From Schistosoma haematobium (taxonomy: Eukaryota > Platyhelminthes > Trematoda > Strigeidida > Schistosomatidae): 64,000 nucleotides of DNA. A model generated the notes under the pieces. That model did not search any database. It was not told the DNA's origin and was given only the letters and a program-made list of their open reading frames with translations. A program made the translations under genes and the position numbers. The stretch's first letter is position 1. The number at the start of each line of letters is the position of its first letter. The stretch lies in the NCBI RefSeq assembly GCF_000699445.3, contig NC_067196.1:33500616-33564615 (forward strand), read 5' to 3'. This document shows, piece by piece, positions 10,025 to 21,909 of the stretch.

Positions 10025-11040
10025 AATCCATAGCCAGGAGTCATGCGTATTGGCCGCTAATGGATCAACATATAACAGAATTGGTTGGGAAATGTATGCG
10101 GTGTCAGCAAGCGGCAAAAATGAACGCCAAAGTTCCACCAGTTTCATGGCCACAACCTGATCATCCTTGGTCCAGGATACACGTCGACTTTGCAGGCCCG
10201 ATTAACGGAACCATGTATCTAGTTGTAGTCGACGCCCTTTCGAAATGGCCTGAAATCAACCCTATCATACCGCCAACGACAACTAAAACGATACAGATCC
10301 TCACAGAAATTTTCTCCCGAAATGGTATACCAGATGCCATTGTATCTGATAATGGTTCACAGTTTACCTCAAGCCAATTCCAGTCATTCTGTCAACGACT
10401 AGCCATAAAGCACTTACGCTCGCCACCATACCACCCGCAGTCGAATGGGCAAGCAGAAAGGTTTGTGGATACGTTCAAAAGTGCCTTGGCTAAAACAAAA
10501 GGGGAGGGGACGCCAGCAGACGCGTTGCAAAATTTCTTATACGTGTATCGAACAACACCAAATGAGACGTTGCCTGAGCGAAAGTCCCCAGCAGAGATCC
10601 TAATGGGAAGAAGACTGAAAACGATCCACAGTCTGATGCATCCAAGTAATGCACCGACACCAGTACGGACAAAGTTTGAAAAGCGATCCACGTACGAAGT
10701 GGGATGTCCGGTGTTTGCCCGTGATTACAGACCGACCCATAGTCCATGGACAGAAGCGCGAGTGGTCAGAAGAATTGGTCGAGTCATGTACGAAGTTGAG
10801 GTAGGCAGCGACAGGTGGCAACGCCATCGGAATCAGTTACGCAAACGGTTAGCACCAGACTGCCCATCAACAGAATCAAGTATTCCTCTTGACATCCTGC
10901 TAGACACATTCAACTTACCGGCAAACCCACCAAAAGAAAAACCTCAACAACAAGCTGAAACACGTCACAGACGGTGGCCTATCCGAGAACGGCGAGCAAC
11001 AGTCAGGATGCAGGTTGACCCCAGGAAAGCCCGCTATTAA
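10012..11040 (+). CDS. Integrase core and C-terminal domain
   Basis: It continues the HHCC domain (CMRCQ) into the DDE catalytic core: HVDFAGP gives the first Asp, DNGSQF the second, and HPQSNGQAER the Glu, with normal spacing. A GPY/F-like region (PWTEARVVRRIGRVMYEVEV) and an Arg-rich tail ending DPRKARY follow, the latter typical of CsRn1-like elements. The stop codon directly abuts the polypurine tract. The coding sequence is otherwise undamaged. Confidence 0.9.
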   Translation, partial: VRRMKSIARSHAYWPLMDQHITELVGKCMRCQQAAKMNAKVPPVSWPQPDHPWSRIHVDFAGPINGTMYLVVVDALSKWPEINPIIPPTTTKTIQILTEIFSRNGIPDAIVSDNGSQFTSSQFQSFCQRLAIKHLRSPPYHPQSNGQAERFVDTFKSALAKTKGEGTPADALQNFLYVYRTTPNETLPERKSPAEILMGRRLKTIHSLMHPSNAPTPVRTKFEKRSTYEVGCPVFARDYRPTHSPWTEARVVRRIGRVMYEVEVGSDRWQRHRNQLRKRLAPDCPSTESSIPLDILLDTFNLPANPPKEKPQQQAETRHRRWPIRERRATVRMQVDPRKARY

Positions 11041-11051
11041 AGGGGGAGGAG
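11039..11051 (+). promoter_or_regulatory. Polypurine tract
   Basis: AAAGGGGGAGGAG lies directly before the 3' LTR and is where plus-strand DNA synthesis would be primed. Confidence 0.85.
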
Positions 11052-11535
11052 TGTTGGGGACGATAGATCCCCAAACTCATATTTTTAAATTTTATCTTAT
11101 CGATCATCGAATCGATTAAATGTTAGATATTTTTATTGGGGTCAATTCATGAACTATCGATTAAAGGCGCAAATAGGTCAATTGATGAACTATCGATTAA
11201 ATGTACAAATAGGTCAATTGATGAACTATCGATTAAATGTTCAAATAGCAGTCAATTGTTGATTAATGTTCAAAAATCTTCCATGACAATATCGATTGTA
11301 AATATTTGTATAAATACGCTTGACTTGTATGCTTGATCTGATCTGCCTGCCTGACTTGTTATCTGCTGTTGTCTGTAGAATACACTTTCTACACCTTACC
11401 CAGACTTCTTGATCGAGTTAGCAGAGTTGGGGACAACGGACCAGAATAGGCTATCGAGTCGCTGAATCATTGATCCTTCGTTCGTTCGAGTAAGACGCAT
11501 CAGTAATCGCATTCAAGCAATAACGAAGCATAACA
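11052..11535 (+). repeat. 3' LTR of the Gypsy element
   Basis: It appears identical to 6410-6893 and is followed by the target duplication ATCAT at 11536-11540. Confidence 0.95.
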
Positions 11536-11540
11536 ATCAT

Positions 11541-11837
11541 ATTAAAGTAATATTGAATAATTTGATTATTTAATTAAATGGTGTAGATTTTCAAGAACAA
11601 TGAAAAATAAATTATTTTTGAATATGTAGGGATAATCTGAATTTATCGAATATTGTTTGTCTTTATAATTTGTGAAATGTAGTTTCGTATAGATGGCAGT
11701 AAAACATCATAAATTCACTTATCTGAAGTTTTTAAATCTACATTTTAGTGGAGTAGAAACGGTTATTTTATCATTCACTTGTTATAATATCGATTAATGT
11801 TAACTTTAAATTCACTTGATGCTGTTTTACTCGTATC
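11541..11837. other. AT-rich flank, nothing recognised
   Basis: Ordinary AT-rich DNA between the Gypsy element and repeat A2. Confidence 0.4.
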
Positions 11838-11961
11838 GTCCCATTGTTGTTTAGGACTGCAATTGATCAGTCTCTTGTTGGCATATGTGCACCCTGTGCG
11901 GATTGCCTTGATATGGCCCTAAGTCACAAGCTTTTTAAGCAAAGATGGATAGTGGCTAGCA

Positions 11962-12020
11962 GTGGAATCGAGGACGCGCGTTTCGTCCTATTTGGGACTC
12001 GTCAGCTGAATGTACTTGCA
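11962..12020 (-). ncRNA. Hammerhead ribozyme, type A (minus strand)
   Basis: On the minus strand it reads CTGACGAG, stem II GTCC/GGAC around CAAATA, GAAAC, a short GCGC-loop stem III and cleavage triplet GTC. Stem I pairs with one mismatch. All catalytic core residues are present, so it may be active. It closely matches the published Schistosoma Sm-alpha hammerhead. Confidence 0.75.
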
Positions 12021-12220
12021 TCGCAGAGTTCATGAGACTGATCGATTGCAGTCCTAAATAACAATGGGAAGATAAAAGTAAAACAACAAGTAAATTTAAC
12101 CTTCACATTGCACAAGCAAGTGGCTGTCAGGACTCAGTAGCTAAGCGGATAACGCCATGACGTTTGAAGCAAACGGTACTGGGCTCGATTCCTGGAGTGA
12201 GCATCAACTCTGAGATTCAG

Positions 12221-12285
12221 GTACATCCAACTGACGAGTCCCAAATAAAATGAAACGCGCGTCTTGTATTCCACTGCCAGCCATT
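12221..12285 (+). ncRNA. Degenerate hammerhead ribozyme, type A
   Basis: CTGACGAG and GAAACGCGCGTC are kept. The 3' strand of stem II has mutated to AAAAT, so stem II cannot form. Confidence 0.6.
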
Positions 12286-12305
12286 ATCTATCTTTGTTTA
12301 ATATT

Positions 12306-15300
12306 AACTTTAATTCATCTCTGTTATTGACCTGAGAAATGTTTTCTTTTTTTTCAAAATACATTGAAATCTCTTAATTTCGTCTACAAACATATATGTT
12401 ATGCATATACCAATAAATACTGATAGTTGTAAATTGTATAGATTTGTATGTGAAAAGTTTGATATTGTCTCATTTTAGGTTGTTACTAAGATTACAAAAA
12501 GATCAACATGGGTTGTAAATATAGAGCAATAAATGATAAGCAAGAAACTTTTTGGATTTTTCATAGAAAACAAACTTTTAATTTCAAACGCTTGTATTTA
12601 CATGATCATATTAGAAATCGTTATAATAAGCGGATATCATTAGGTCAATATACAAACTAATGTCCACTGGTTACATTTAAATGCTTTTATTCGATTGTAA
12701 TTAATTTGTTATTCCCTGCATATGGCAATATATGTGTTTGATTATAGTATAAAATTTTAATTACATTAAGTAGATTAATGACACTAGTCCTTACCCTATA
12801 TTATAGCTGCTAAAATTTAAAAATAATGACGAAATATATTCTTTAGAATAATGATGGGAATATGCTAAGTGCGTATATGAATTACGCTTTCACGCTTTCA
12901 TTTACTAGATGCAATGCATATTTTACAATATATATTTACTCACTCTGTTTAAACAGGATATATATAGAAAAGATGTATATGAATTACAACTTTGTCTACA
13001 TTTATATTCTGCAATATTTAACAGACTTCTATCTTAAGCGTTTTATAAAGTCATGATTGTTAAATTTTCTGAATTAGTTAAAACAATTAAGATCATCTCT
13101 AGGGATATGGATTTTTTTTCGAAACTTCCAAATTAAAAACATCTATAGTATACATTATTTCTTGAAACTTAACAATTTCCACAATCAGACGGAATGTTTA
13201 AGTGTTTACTCCAAAAGCAATTTTTGAAACACCAAAGATAATAACAAGTAGTTCGATTGACTGTTCATAGTATCTTGTCATTAGACTGTTTTATTAGATT
13301 TCCTTTAGTTCATTATGCATGACCATTAAAAATAAGATCATATCAGACAAAACTGGAAACAATTTCCAAAATATTTACCGTAGTAAAACTATACGATAAT
13401 GAACTAATTTACCCGTTTATGGTGTGTCTACCGAAGCATTATTTGTCTCACTTCTTGTATAACGCGTGAATCAAAAGTGAAGATATGTTGGTACAGATTC
13501 GATTTTTAAAGGTTTACGTGAATTGGGTAATTGATTCAATAACAACGGTATAGTAATTGCGTTAAACATTATCAATAAACAAACAGACATTTTGTCGGTA
13601 TTTATTGAAAACAAGTATGAACCCTATTCATTACCTTTTTAAGTAGCGAAATAGACTTGTTAAATACAAGTTATACAGCCACGAAACAAACATTTTGTTT
13701 AAGTTCAATGAAAAGGTGATCATTTGTCTACTTATGAAAAACGTATTCGACTCATGCATGAAAGCTAACACAGTATGGAAATAAACTCAATACATGTTAT
13801 TATCTTCACTATGTTCGTATACTTATTATCGGCACATAAACGTAGTAAAACCATTAAGAATATCTGGTTAAATAGTAATTTTCACTATAATCCAGTTGAA
13901 CGATTTGCATAAGTCTTATCATGAAACAGTAATCACAGCAGTTATGCTTCATTATATTGAAAAGTATAACAGACCTTATGTTTACTGATAATTATGTCAT
14001 CAGTACATTATAAACAAAAATGCACTTATGATTGCACCTGGGTTTTTTTTTCTTTGAAAATACTATGAACAAAACTTCTATTTGTATGCACTTGTATTTC
14101 TTCATTTTCTAAGTTTATATAAATTACAAAAACCTTCAAAAAATGGCTTCAATGTTATTCTCAGCTGTATGAAAGAAGATAATTGATTCAGTACATTTTA
14201 TCATAACTATAAACAACTTCAAAAACATTTAATACCATGGTGGTTATTTCATAATAACTTTTATCAGTGCAATTTTTAATTCAGTCAAATTAATTTCCAT
14301 GACGATTTCTTAAAATGCTAACTGATTCATTAATAAATAAAAAGATGTAACTTTGAAATAAAGATCCAGAAGAAAATTATTGGGTTAAGAAGCAAATAAA
14401 GGGTGAACAAGGTTAATATATATATAATCTTTACTGCTACTTTGTATACGTAATTACTCTGGTATTGGTGAAAACGTTTTAGTACTTTTTGAGATAAAGT
14501 TTGCCTATCATATGTAACATAATTTGATTGGAACATGGAGATAGCAAAATGTTATTTTTCATATAACTAAAGCCATTAAATAATTACATAATTACTAAAA
14601 TTTAAAATGACAGTAGTAAAACGATTTACACTTACTGATGAAGAAGCGAAACATAAAGGATTAACATTTGAACAATTTACATAAAGCGTAAAATGGTTTC
14701 ATTTTTCTAACTAATGAGAACTTCATTCAACACTATTTTTATTTACTGATCGGTTTAGAAAAGTTTTATATCTCAGTCACAATAATAAAGTTTTATTACG
14801 TGAATTTTCCATCAACTCGATTTTTTTTCTAACAGATTACACATTACCCATGAAGTTCAGTCACCATAAAACATTATTGTTTACCTACAGTTCACCTTCT
14901 CTCTCCAGTTTTGTGATAAGATGTTGAGAAACTCCGGCTATTGTTTTAAATTAACCAAAAAGTTTTTTTCTATCTCCAAATAGAATTTTATCGTCTGAAC
15001 ATTCATTCACTTCAATGAAAGTTTGTGTATAAATTCCCTCTAAAGTTCTTTTAAATCAAATATGTATTAAATAATGCGAACAACTGATATATGAGTATTA
15101 AAAAAACTGAGGAACTGAATGCATTCTATTGACCACTTCCCTTACAAAATACATATCTCTACTCTGATTGAAAAGTAAACTCAATAGGAATTCTTTAATC
15201 GTTTTTTGAATAAATATAGACAGTGCTTAATACTAGTTGCATTTAAATTACGAAAGTTTTGATTTAAATTGACTTTGGCCATTTTTGATTTATTCCTATT

Positions 15301-15475
15301 TGAGTAGAAAATTTATTTTTGTTTCAATAAATTAATTTTGATACAGTCTACCAGCCATAAAAAAATACCTATATTCCATAACAACAGAAAATAAAATTCA
15401 CACTGCTTAACCATTAGCATTTGTTCCATTAATTGTAAACGATTGATATGGCACGATATATATATATAAGTCTGC
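12306..15475. other. Long AT-rich stretch, nothing recognised
   Basis: About 3.2 kb without a recognisable exon, repeat copy or RNA. Its short ORFs are low complexity and lack splice context. Confidence 0.4.
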
Positions 15476-15943
15476 TTGTAACAGTTTTAGGATTACCAGC
15501 CAGGTAAAGTAAGGGAGTTGAGCATGGGGTCTGCAACTCCATCTCGTAGAAAATAATCTTGATAAAAAACACTAACCAGAGTAAACAATCTAAACCATTC
15601 AAACTTTGGTCTGGGAATTGAAGGACCTTCATTCAGAAGAATTATGACACCAAGATTCTTTAGTCGATTTCACGTTCTAACAACCAGAGCAACAATTAAT
15701 TAAGGCACATGGGATGTCCGGATAATGTTCGGGGACCGGTAAAACCAGTCATCACGAGATAAGCGCTAACTTAGAATTCTGAAGGGAAAAGAAAATAAGG
15801 AAGACTTGGAAACAAATTGGAATCAGACACCAAGAATATGAATAGTAGCTGCAAAAAAGCTGAAAAGGATTGCTGAGGACGGAGTTCGACAAAGAATCCT
15901 GGTGGGTGGCTTGCGTTCCTCCACGAGAGGTAACAGGCGTTAT
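15476..15943 (+). mobile_element. RTE element with internal deletion (5' and 3' ends joined)
   Basis: The left part matches the RTE 5' UTR and the start of its endonuclease ('aaccattcaaact', 'gcacatgggatgtcc'). At about 15748 it jumps to the extreme 3' end ('cacgagataagcgctaactt' to 'gaggtaacaggcg'). About 2.7 kb is missing relative to the element at 24.4-27.6 kb. Stop codons interrupt what remains. Confidence 0.8.
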
Positions 15944-16726
15944 ATACATCACGTCGAGTTATTGTTCTGTTTAAAGTGCTCTTATATAACATATTTCGAG
16001 TAAATAATATTGGACTGTTCCTTTTTAATTCGACTTTACCACCTTCATATAAAATTAGTATTATTTTATCACAATCTTAAATAATATGAAACTATGTGGA
16101 AATTTTAAATTAACAACGAACCAGTTAAATAAAATTCTTTATTCATATTAACCACCTTTAATAACAAGTAAAATCTTCTATTCAATATTATAAACCTAAC
16201 TAATAATTATTAACGGAGATTGTATTTAAATAAAAGGTGATATATAATTCAACGTTTTATAATAATAATAATCATGATATTTTGGAATCAAATTTTTAAG
16301 GACATTCAATTCCCGCTGAGGTCATAATCATACCAATTATTTTTCACGAATTGTTAGTAATTGAAGCTTGAGGCATTTTCTTTCTCTTCGTTTGCTTGTT
16401 TGTTTGTTCTTCATTGTTTCATTTCATTTCTTTTATATACTACTAAATATCCATGATAAAATCATTCATGTTAATAATTTAAAAAAAACAATAACTGAAT
16501 AATCAATATTCAACTCATTCAGTGATTAAGGAAAGTAATCTATTGTTGATTAATGAGTACACTGTAAAGTGATTGATTAATACAGATTATTTTCTTTTCT
16601 TTCAAAATAAGATCAAAATAGTATGTATTATAAATAAAATACATTCATGAGAATGAAACCATGTTAACGAAAAAAGAACATGAGCATGTTGGATGTATTA
16701 TAATGCAGGGTACTATGCAACTGTCA
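15944..16726. other. AT-rich DNA, nothing recognised
   Basis: No gene or recognised repeat. Confidence 0.4.
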
Positions 16727-16905
16727 TTGATTTTGAGAGAGTTTTTGTTCTTTGTGTTGGACGGTTTGGTCGTGGAGCGTTTATCGTTTTTGAAGTTTGT
16801 GTTAATCTTGTCGTTCAGAAGAACGATGAAATTCCATCAAAGTCATTCATGTGAGCTACAAATCTTCTCTATCATCTCACTGTCATTGATATCATATACT
16901 AGCTG
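16727..16905 (+). repeat. Family D foldback-type repeat (D2)
   Basis: It shares 'ggtttggtcgtggagc', 'cagaagaacgatgaaa' and 'gagctacaaatcttct' with copies D1 and D3. Its short ORF is incidental. Confidence 0.6.
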
Positions 16906-16930
16906 AAATTGATTTTCAAACAAGAAGTCA

Positions 16931-17341
16931 GCACTGCACTAATAACGACTAGATAAGCATGACATTGATCACCACCCAGTGATCAATCAATTGTGATTAC
17001 ATCTCAGTCCTACAGGAGGTCAGTCGTGGCTCGGATAGCTCAGTGGTAACGTCTCTGACTGTGAAGCTGGGTGACATGAGATCGAATCCGCCGTGGAGCA
17101 CCAGTTCCCTCAAGATTACAGGTACACTTTACTGACGAGTGCCAAGTAGCACGAAACCCAGGTCGAGGGTTTCCTGTTGACTACCTCCAACCACCACCTA
17201 AATCTCAATACATAGTGCCCGCAGTGTCGAGTCACCTTAACTGGTGGCCACATTGTAACATGATCGATAGCATTCGATCTGCACTAATAAGGACTAGACA
17301 AGCATGACATTGACCACCACCCAGTGATCAATCAATTGTGA
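16931..17341 (+). repeat. Type C hammerhead SINE, about 1.2 monomers, with target duplication (C1)
   Basis: A tRNA-like head (A box TAGCTCAGTGG near 17037, B box GATCGAATCC near 17082) is followed by a hammerhead (17121-17175) and a unique tail. A segment of about 60 bp occurs at both ends (16935-16996 and 17280-17341), so the insertion is a monomer of about 345 bp plus a partial second one. It is flanked by the perfect 13-bp duplication AAACAAGAAGTCA (16918-16930 and 17342-17354). This is the signature of target-primed reverse transcription. Confidence 0.85.
17121..17175 (+). ncRNA. Hammerhead ribozyme, type C
   Basis: CTGACGAG is followed by stem II TGC/GCA around CAAGTA, then GAAA, a short stem III (ACC/GGT) and triplet GTC. 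Stem I is weak, with a mismatch next to the cleavage site and G-T wobbles. The core residues are complete, but activity is uncertain. Confidence 0.55.
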
Positions 17342-17354
17342 AAACAAGAAGTCA

Positions 17355-17770
17355 TTTTACACCGTTTCTTTTTCTTTTTTGGAAGAGATAGCATAAACTT
17401 ATGATTGATAAATTTAACCTATTCACAAAACATTAAAAAAAATAATCTAACCGAATATAAATTCAACTATATTGTTATAAAATGTTAGTTATTCTATTAG
17501 ATTATTATACATGGGACGATTGATTAATACATTGATATCATATCGGAGAACACTAAATAATAAGGTTCATAACCTATAGTGATTTTAGTGTACTTTTACC
17601 CTGATTAGTTTGGAAACATTGAATACTGAATATACTGAACTATTTTTTGCTTAGATGAAATTTATGTTGATTCCAAGAAAAACATTTCGGTCAGTTGATA
17701 TTTCCAATGATTTCTTAGTACACTTCAAAACCAACAGATTGAAATTTTAAAAATAAAGAAATTTGTATTT
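17355..17770. other. AT-rich DNA, nothing recognised
   Basis: No gene or recognised repeat. Confidence 0.4.
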
Positions 17771-17968
17771 TATCAGAAGGGGTTTTGTGGAAATTTTAGA
17801 AATTTCATTAGTTGAAATCATGAGTCAGTTGAAGCTAGACCACCATGGAAAACCTGGATGCGCACTGCTGAGGAGTCCAATGCTGGGACGAAACGGCTGT
17901 CCAATGCTTCCAGGTTTTCCATGGTAGTGTATCTTCAATTGACTCATGATTTCAAGCATTGAAATTTG
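17771..17968. repeat. Type B foldback with a hammerhead in its loop (B2)
   Basis: The two arms (17771-17858 and 17911-17968) are inverted copies of the type B right end ('tgaaatcatgagtcagttga'... and its complement). Only the hammerhead lies between them. The tRNA-like head is absent. Confidence 0.8.
17859..17912 (+). ncRNA. Hammerhead ribozyme, type B
   Basis: Core CTGAGGAG (position 7 may be any base), stem II GTCC/GGAC, GAAAC, a GGCT loop and cleavage triplet GTC. Stem I is GCACTG/CAATGC with one mismatch. All core residues are intact. Confidence 0.7.
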
Positions 17969-18217
17969 TATTTGTTTAAACTGTTTACTCATATTATCAT
18001 CATAGAGAATATTGAAAGTATATCAGTGAATATAATCATATCTAATTAAAATAGGCATATCATATTTAACATAGTTTATAGGATGTTATTCTCATTATAC
18101 ATGTTGATATGATTACCGGACATTTCATTTCTATCCATTTATTTCCTTGAAATAAACTGAAAATAAATAAGACACTTTTCATTCAAAGTATTGACTTCCG
18201 GTCGGGTGATATAATTT

Positions 18218-18555
18218 TGTTGGGACATTCAGAAAAATATCCCAAAAATTATCCTTTTAAGTCTAATGCTATCCTTGGACTTGTAATGGTATCATTTTCC
18301 TATTGGTCAAATATTGTACAATGTTATTTTCTATTTTATGGTACGATGTGGTCCGCTTGCTTGGTATATAAACAGAGTATGTTTGAAATACATGATTCAT
18401 ATCGAAGAGGCTCAGACTTGTGTTCTGGACTTAACTGGCTGGGCTAGACAGGAAGCAACTCCAATCAGGACTCTAGGCTGCTCGCACGTGTTTTACGCGT
18501 CATCGATCCAATCGATAAGTCACTACTCTCTAATCGGTGATCACAAGTTATAACA
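18218..18555 (+). repeat. Solo LTR, 338 bp, with target duplication
   Basis: It starts TGTTGGGACA and ends TTATAACA. It is flanked by the perfect 5-bp duplication AATTT (18213-18217 and 18556-18560). A TATA box (TATATAAAC) lies near 18365. There is no internal region, so it arose by recombination between two LTRs. Its sequence differs from the 484-bp LTR family apart from the first bases. The size is near that reported for Boudicca LTRs, but identity was not tested. The short ORFs in it are not genes. Confidence 0.8.
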
Positions 18556-18560
18556 AATTT

Positions 18561-21500
18561 ATATTGAATAATTTGTATTACATTGATGATATGAATATTG
18601 TGATATTGAAATGTTTCAATGTGTTTCATTCTTTTATAATTCAGATTTGAACACAATAACATACATTTATGAACTAAATAAACATTAGATTATTGTTTTA
18701 TTTAGATTCATAATTGATTGATTTTTTAGCTTTTTGAAGATACATTTCTATACATTGAAATAGTACTTAAATCAGTACTTAGTAGTATTGTGCTTCATAA
18801 ATTTAATGAAAATTGTTTTTAGTTAATGGTTTTTATAAAAATGCCATAAAACACATTCACTATATTCACTCTGTTGATAATTAATAATATTGGAATTAAT
18901 CTAATTTTCTGATACAAACTTGTGTTTTGTTTGAATAGTGAGATATAGTACTATGATAAAAGTTCATATAGAGTTAATTAATATGAATAAAATTATGCAT
19001 TTTTATTACCAGGTAAATAGGTTTATGTAAAATGTCTTATCAAAATTTATATTTATAAACATATAGGTCGATCATTTCTTGTAAATTACAAAATTCAATG
19101 ACTGATAATACTAACGAAAATAGATCACAGATCCAAGAGAAGTATAGTTTATGTCATCAAGCTAACCTAATTAATGTGGAATTAAACGTAAAAAAAAGAA
19201 AGAATATTTACATACATTTATATAATTAATATTCTTGAATGATTTAAATCGAATTATATAATAAACCTAATTAATGTGTGCGTAATCGGTTTAGAAAGTC
19301 GGTATCTTAGATATAGACTTATTTTGTCTTTTACTTACACAGTCGTCTTTATGTACTTCTTTTCAGGCTTTTTTTTAACACCGCTGTTTCACCATATATG
19401 TCCTACATTCATGCAATATCTCATTTCAGGCTTTTTATCCTAATCTATTTTATTACTGTTTACCCATTTTATTCACTGTATTATTACAGTATTATCAACT
19501 TTACTCAATCTCATTGCTCATTTACAATGAACTTCGTTTGCCTACAATGATCTCTTGGCTAATAGTTAAGTCTTACCTTTGGCCCTCAAATATCTTATAA
19601 CTTTCCTGCTTTCTGATGATTACTCCATTATTGTGAATTGCGTTTCATGGTCCTCACCTGTTGTAAGCATGGATGCTAACATGCATATGTTATTAGCATG
19701 AAATAACGCATATAAATACGATTGTGCAACCTTTGAAAGCCAAAAGGTTTCTGAATAATATATTCAATACTAGTATTTTAATACTTTTGTTTATATGAAG
19801 CATTACAATAATCATAATTTATTTCATATTCATTATATTCAGTCAATCGACTTCTGTCTATGAATTACATTGTTGGTTTGAAGGATATTCGAAGTCAAAC
19901 GCAAAAGTTGATATACTGTATACCAGTAACATAGTTAATCCGGACGTATTGGGTTTTTTAAAACAAACTCATGGTCTTAACCATTGAAAAATGTATTCCA
20001 ATTTGACTTTTTTCTATGTTCCTAATTGTACTGCATCGTTTAGTTAAGCGAGATCATGCAAGTACATATATTACTTAGTTTCTACTTATGTATCGCGTTG
20101 GACTGTATTTTAGTTATAGACTATGTGAAAACAATGCTTTTATTACATCTAAGTCTATTTAGATTGTGGTGAGCTGTAAAGGTTTTTGTCTGGTCCAAGT
20201 TCTTATGAAAACAAACCACTCAATACGTGGAATAATAGAAATTCATACCCTACAGGGCTTAAACAAATAAATAGTAATCATGTTCTTTAAAGACTTAGTT
20301 ATTTATATAGCCTAAACATTTATGTCTTCTAGCTGTTGTAGGCGTAAATAAAGCGCTTCAGCGAATGTTTCACTGATTATTACCTAGAAAAACAATTTAC
20401 TAAACACTCAGATTTAGAACTCATAGCTTGTGGAATTTATAAATTATATTACTTTAAGTCAACTGTAAAATTATATCTAGCGAACGAAAAAATCTGGATT
20501 GGGTCTATTTGTAAATTTCGTAATATGTATCATCTTACCAGGTCAAGTATAGTGAGGTGTATAAATTGTAGTTATAATTTTAATATCAAGTATGAAATTA
20601 GGCAAATATAATTATCATTCTACATAATATAATCAGAGATAAATAAGATGTTAGTGAAACTCAATTCACCCTGGAATCCTCGGTTGCTTTATTTTAGTTA
20701 AAAATAACTAGCTTGATGTTGATCAAACATCACAGGTTGTGTTTACTTTTAACATATGTCTAATTCTATAAACCATTGAATAAGTGGAAGGCAGAATCCT
20801 TTCGTCTCAATTTATTTAGACTATGAAATACCTTGAAAACAATTCAAAATTGTGACTAAGAAAAATTATCAACGTGTGAGTCTCATCATTTGACATGAAA
20901 TAGCATAAAACATGTACACATTATATTAGTTAGTGTTGTACCAATTCATCAATAGTGAAAACATCAAAATTGAAAGTACCTAAGGCAAGTATATCGCTAT
21001 GCTTCGGTTAAATGTTAAAATACAACTAATAGTTAGTAATTGATGAATGTGGCAAAGTTTATGATTATCTCATACACAAAATCTAAATCAAAATTCAATA
21101 TATATAAATTAATGACTGTCATAAAGTAGATAGTCATGCTTACGTTTGCTGGCTATAATATCCATGCTTCGTATTACACTTAGAATTTCGGAATACAAGC
21201 AAAATAATAAATAAATAATTTGGATCCACCAGGCGAGTATATCATGACCGCTAAGTACTACAAATTTCTACTGACAGGTATCGCGATAATAATGTATGCC
21301 AAGTCTAAGGGCAATAAGCACATTGAAGGATAACATATTATTATCAAAAAGCAGACAATATATTACCTCAAAAACTTTGCGAATGAAACTATGTAATGTA
21401 TGATTTTCAACAAAATTCGACTAAATTGTAAACTGCTTAAATAAAGTTCGATAGGATCTATAAAGTTGAATACTCCATGTATACAACAAAATGAAACATG

Positions 21501-21689
21501 CCTTTATGTATGGTAATTATCGGTTTACAGTTTAGCTTCAATAAGGTACTTTACAATTTCCTAAAATTTACCATAATAAATTTAATTCAATTATACAAAA
21601 TGTCAGTTAAAGATTATTAGTGCAACAATAAGATATATATTTAAATAAACTTAAATACCAATCGCTTTCAGTTCCCGTTATTTTCTCCA
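18561..21689. other. AT-rich DNA with one CT-rich block
   Basis: A pyrimidine-rich stretch (19320-19660) ends in a TATA-like 'gcatataaatacg' near 19708, which could be an old LTR or promoter. It has no second copy in this window. Nothing else was recognised. Confidence 0.3.
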
Positions 21690-21909
21690 CAATCATCCGC
21701 TTGTGAATTAAGGTAATATCAAGGCAATACGCACAGTATGCACATATGCCAATAAGAGACTGATCAACCACAGTCTTAAACATTAATGAGGAGATTCAAG
21801 TAAACAATAACGAGTAAATTTAAACTTCACCCTATTGCACAAGCGATAACATTTGAAGTGAACGGTACAGGGTTCGAATCCCAGAGTGAACATCAACTCT
21901 GTGATGCAG

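Larger units (their letters stand above)
6410..11535 (+). mobile_element. Ty3/Gypsy LTR retrotransposon, CsRn1/Boudicca-like
   Basis: This is a complete 5.1-kb element. Its 484-bp LTRs begin TGTTGGGG and end ATAACA. It is flanked by the 5-bp duplication ATCAT (6405-6409 and 11536-11540). A primer-binding-like site follows the 5' LTR and a purine tract precedes the 3' LTR. The order is gag, protease, RT, RNase H, integrase, which defines Ty3/Gypsy. The Gag Cys/His motif and the tail of the integrase resemble the CsRn1 clade, which includes schistosome Boudicca. The LTRs read as identical, so insertion was recent. Two one-base frameshifts, in RT and at the start of integrase, break the reading frame. 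Confidence 0.95.
11838..12305. repeat. Type A hammerhead repeat, head-to-head foldback (A2)
   Basis: A minus-strand part (11838-12030) and a plus-strand part (12030-12305) share both the linker ('gactgatc...gcagtcctaaa') and the hammerhead in opposite orientations. The plus half has the full tRNA-like head: A box TAGCTAAGCGG and B box GGCTCGATTCC. The two halves meet near 12030. Confidence 0.75.

Noticed and set aside
17030..17105. Functional tRNA gene
   Set aside because: A and B boxes are good but the acceptor and anticodon stems do not pair properly, and the segment is the head of a repeated SINE. The same holds for the type A and B heads.
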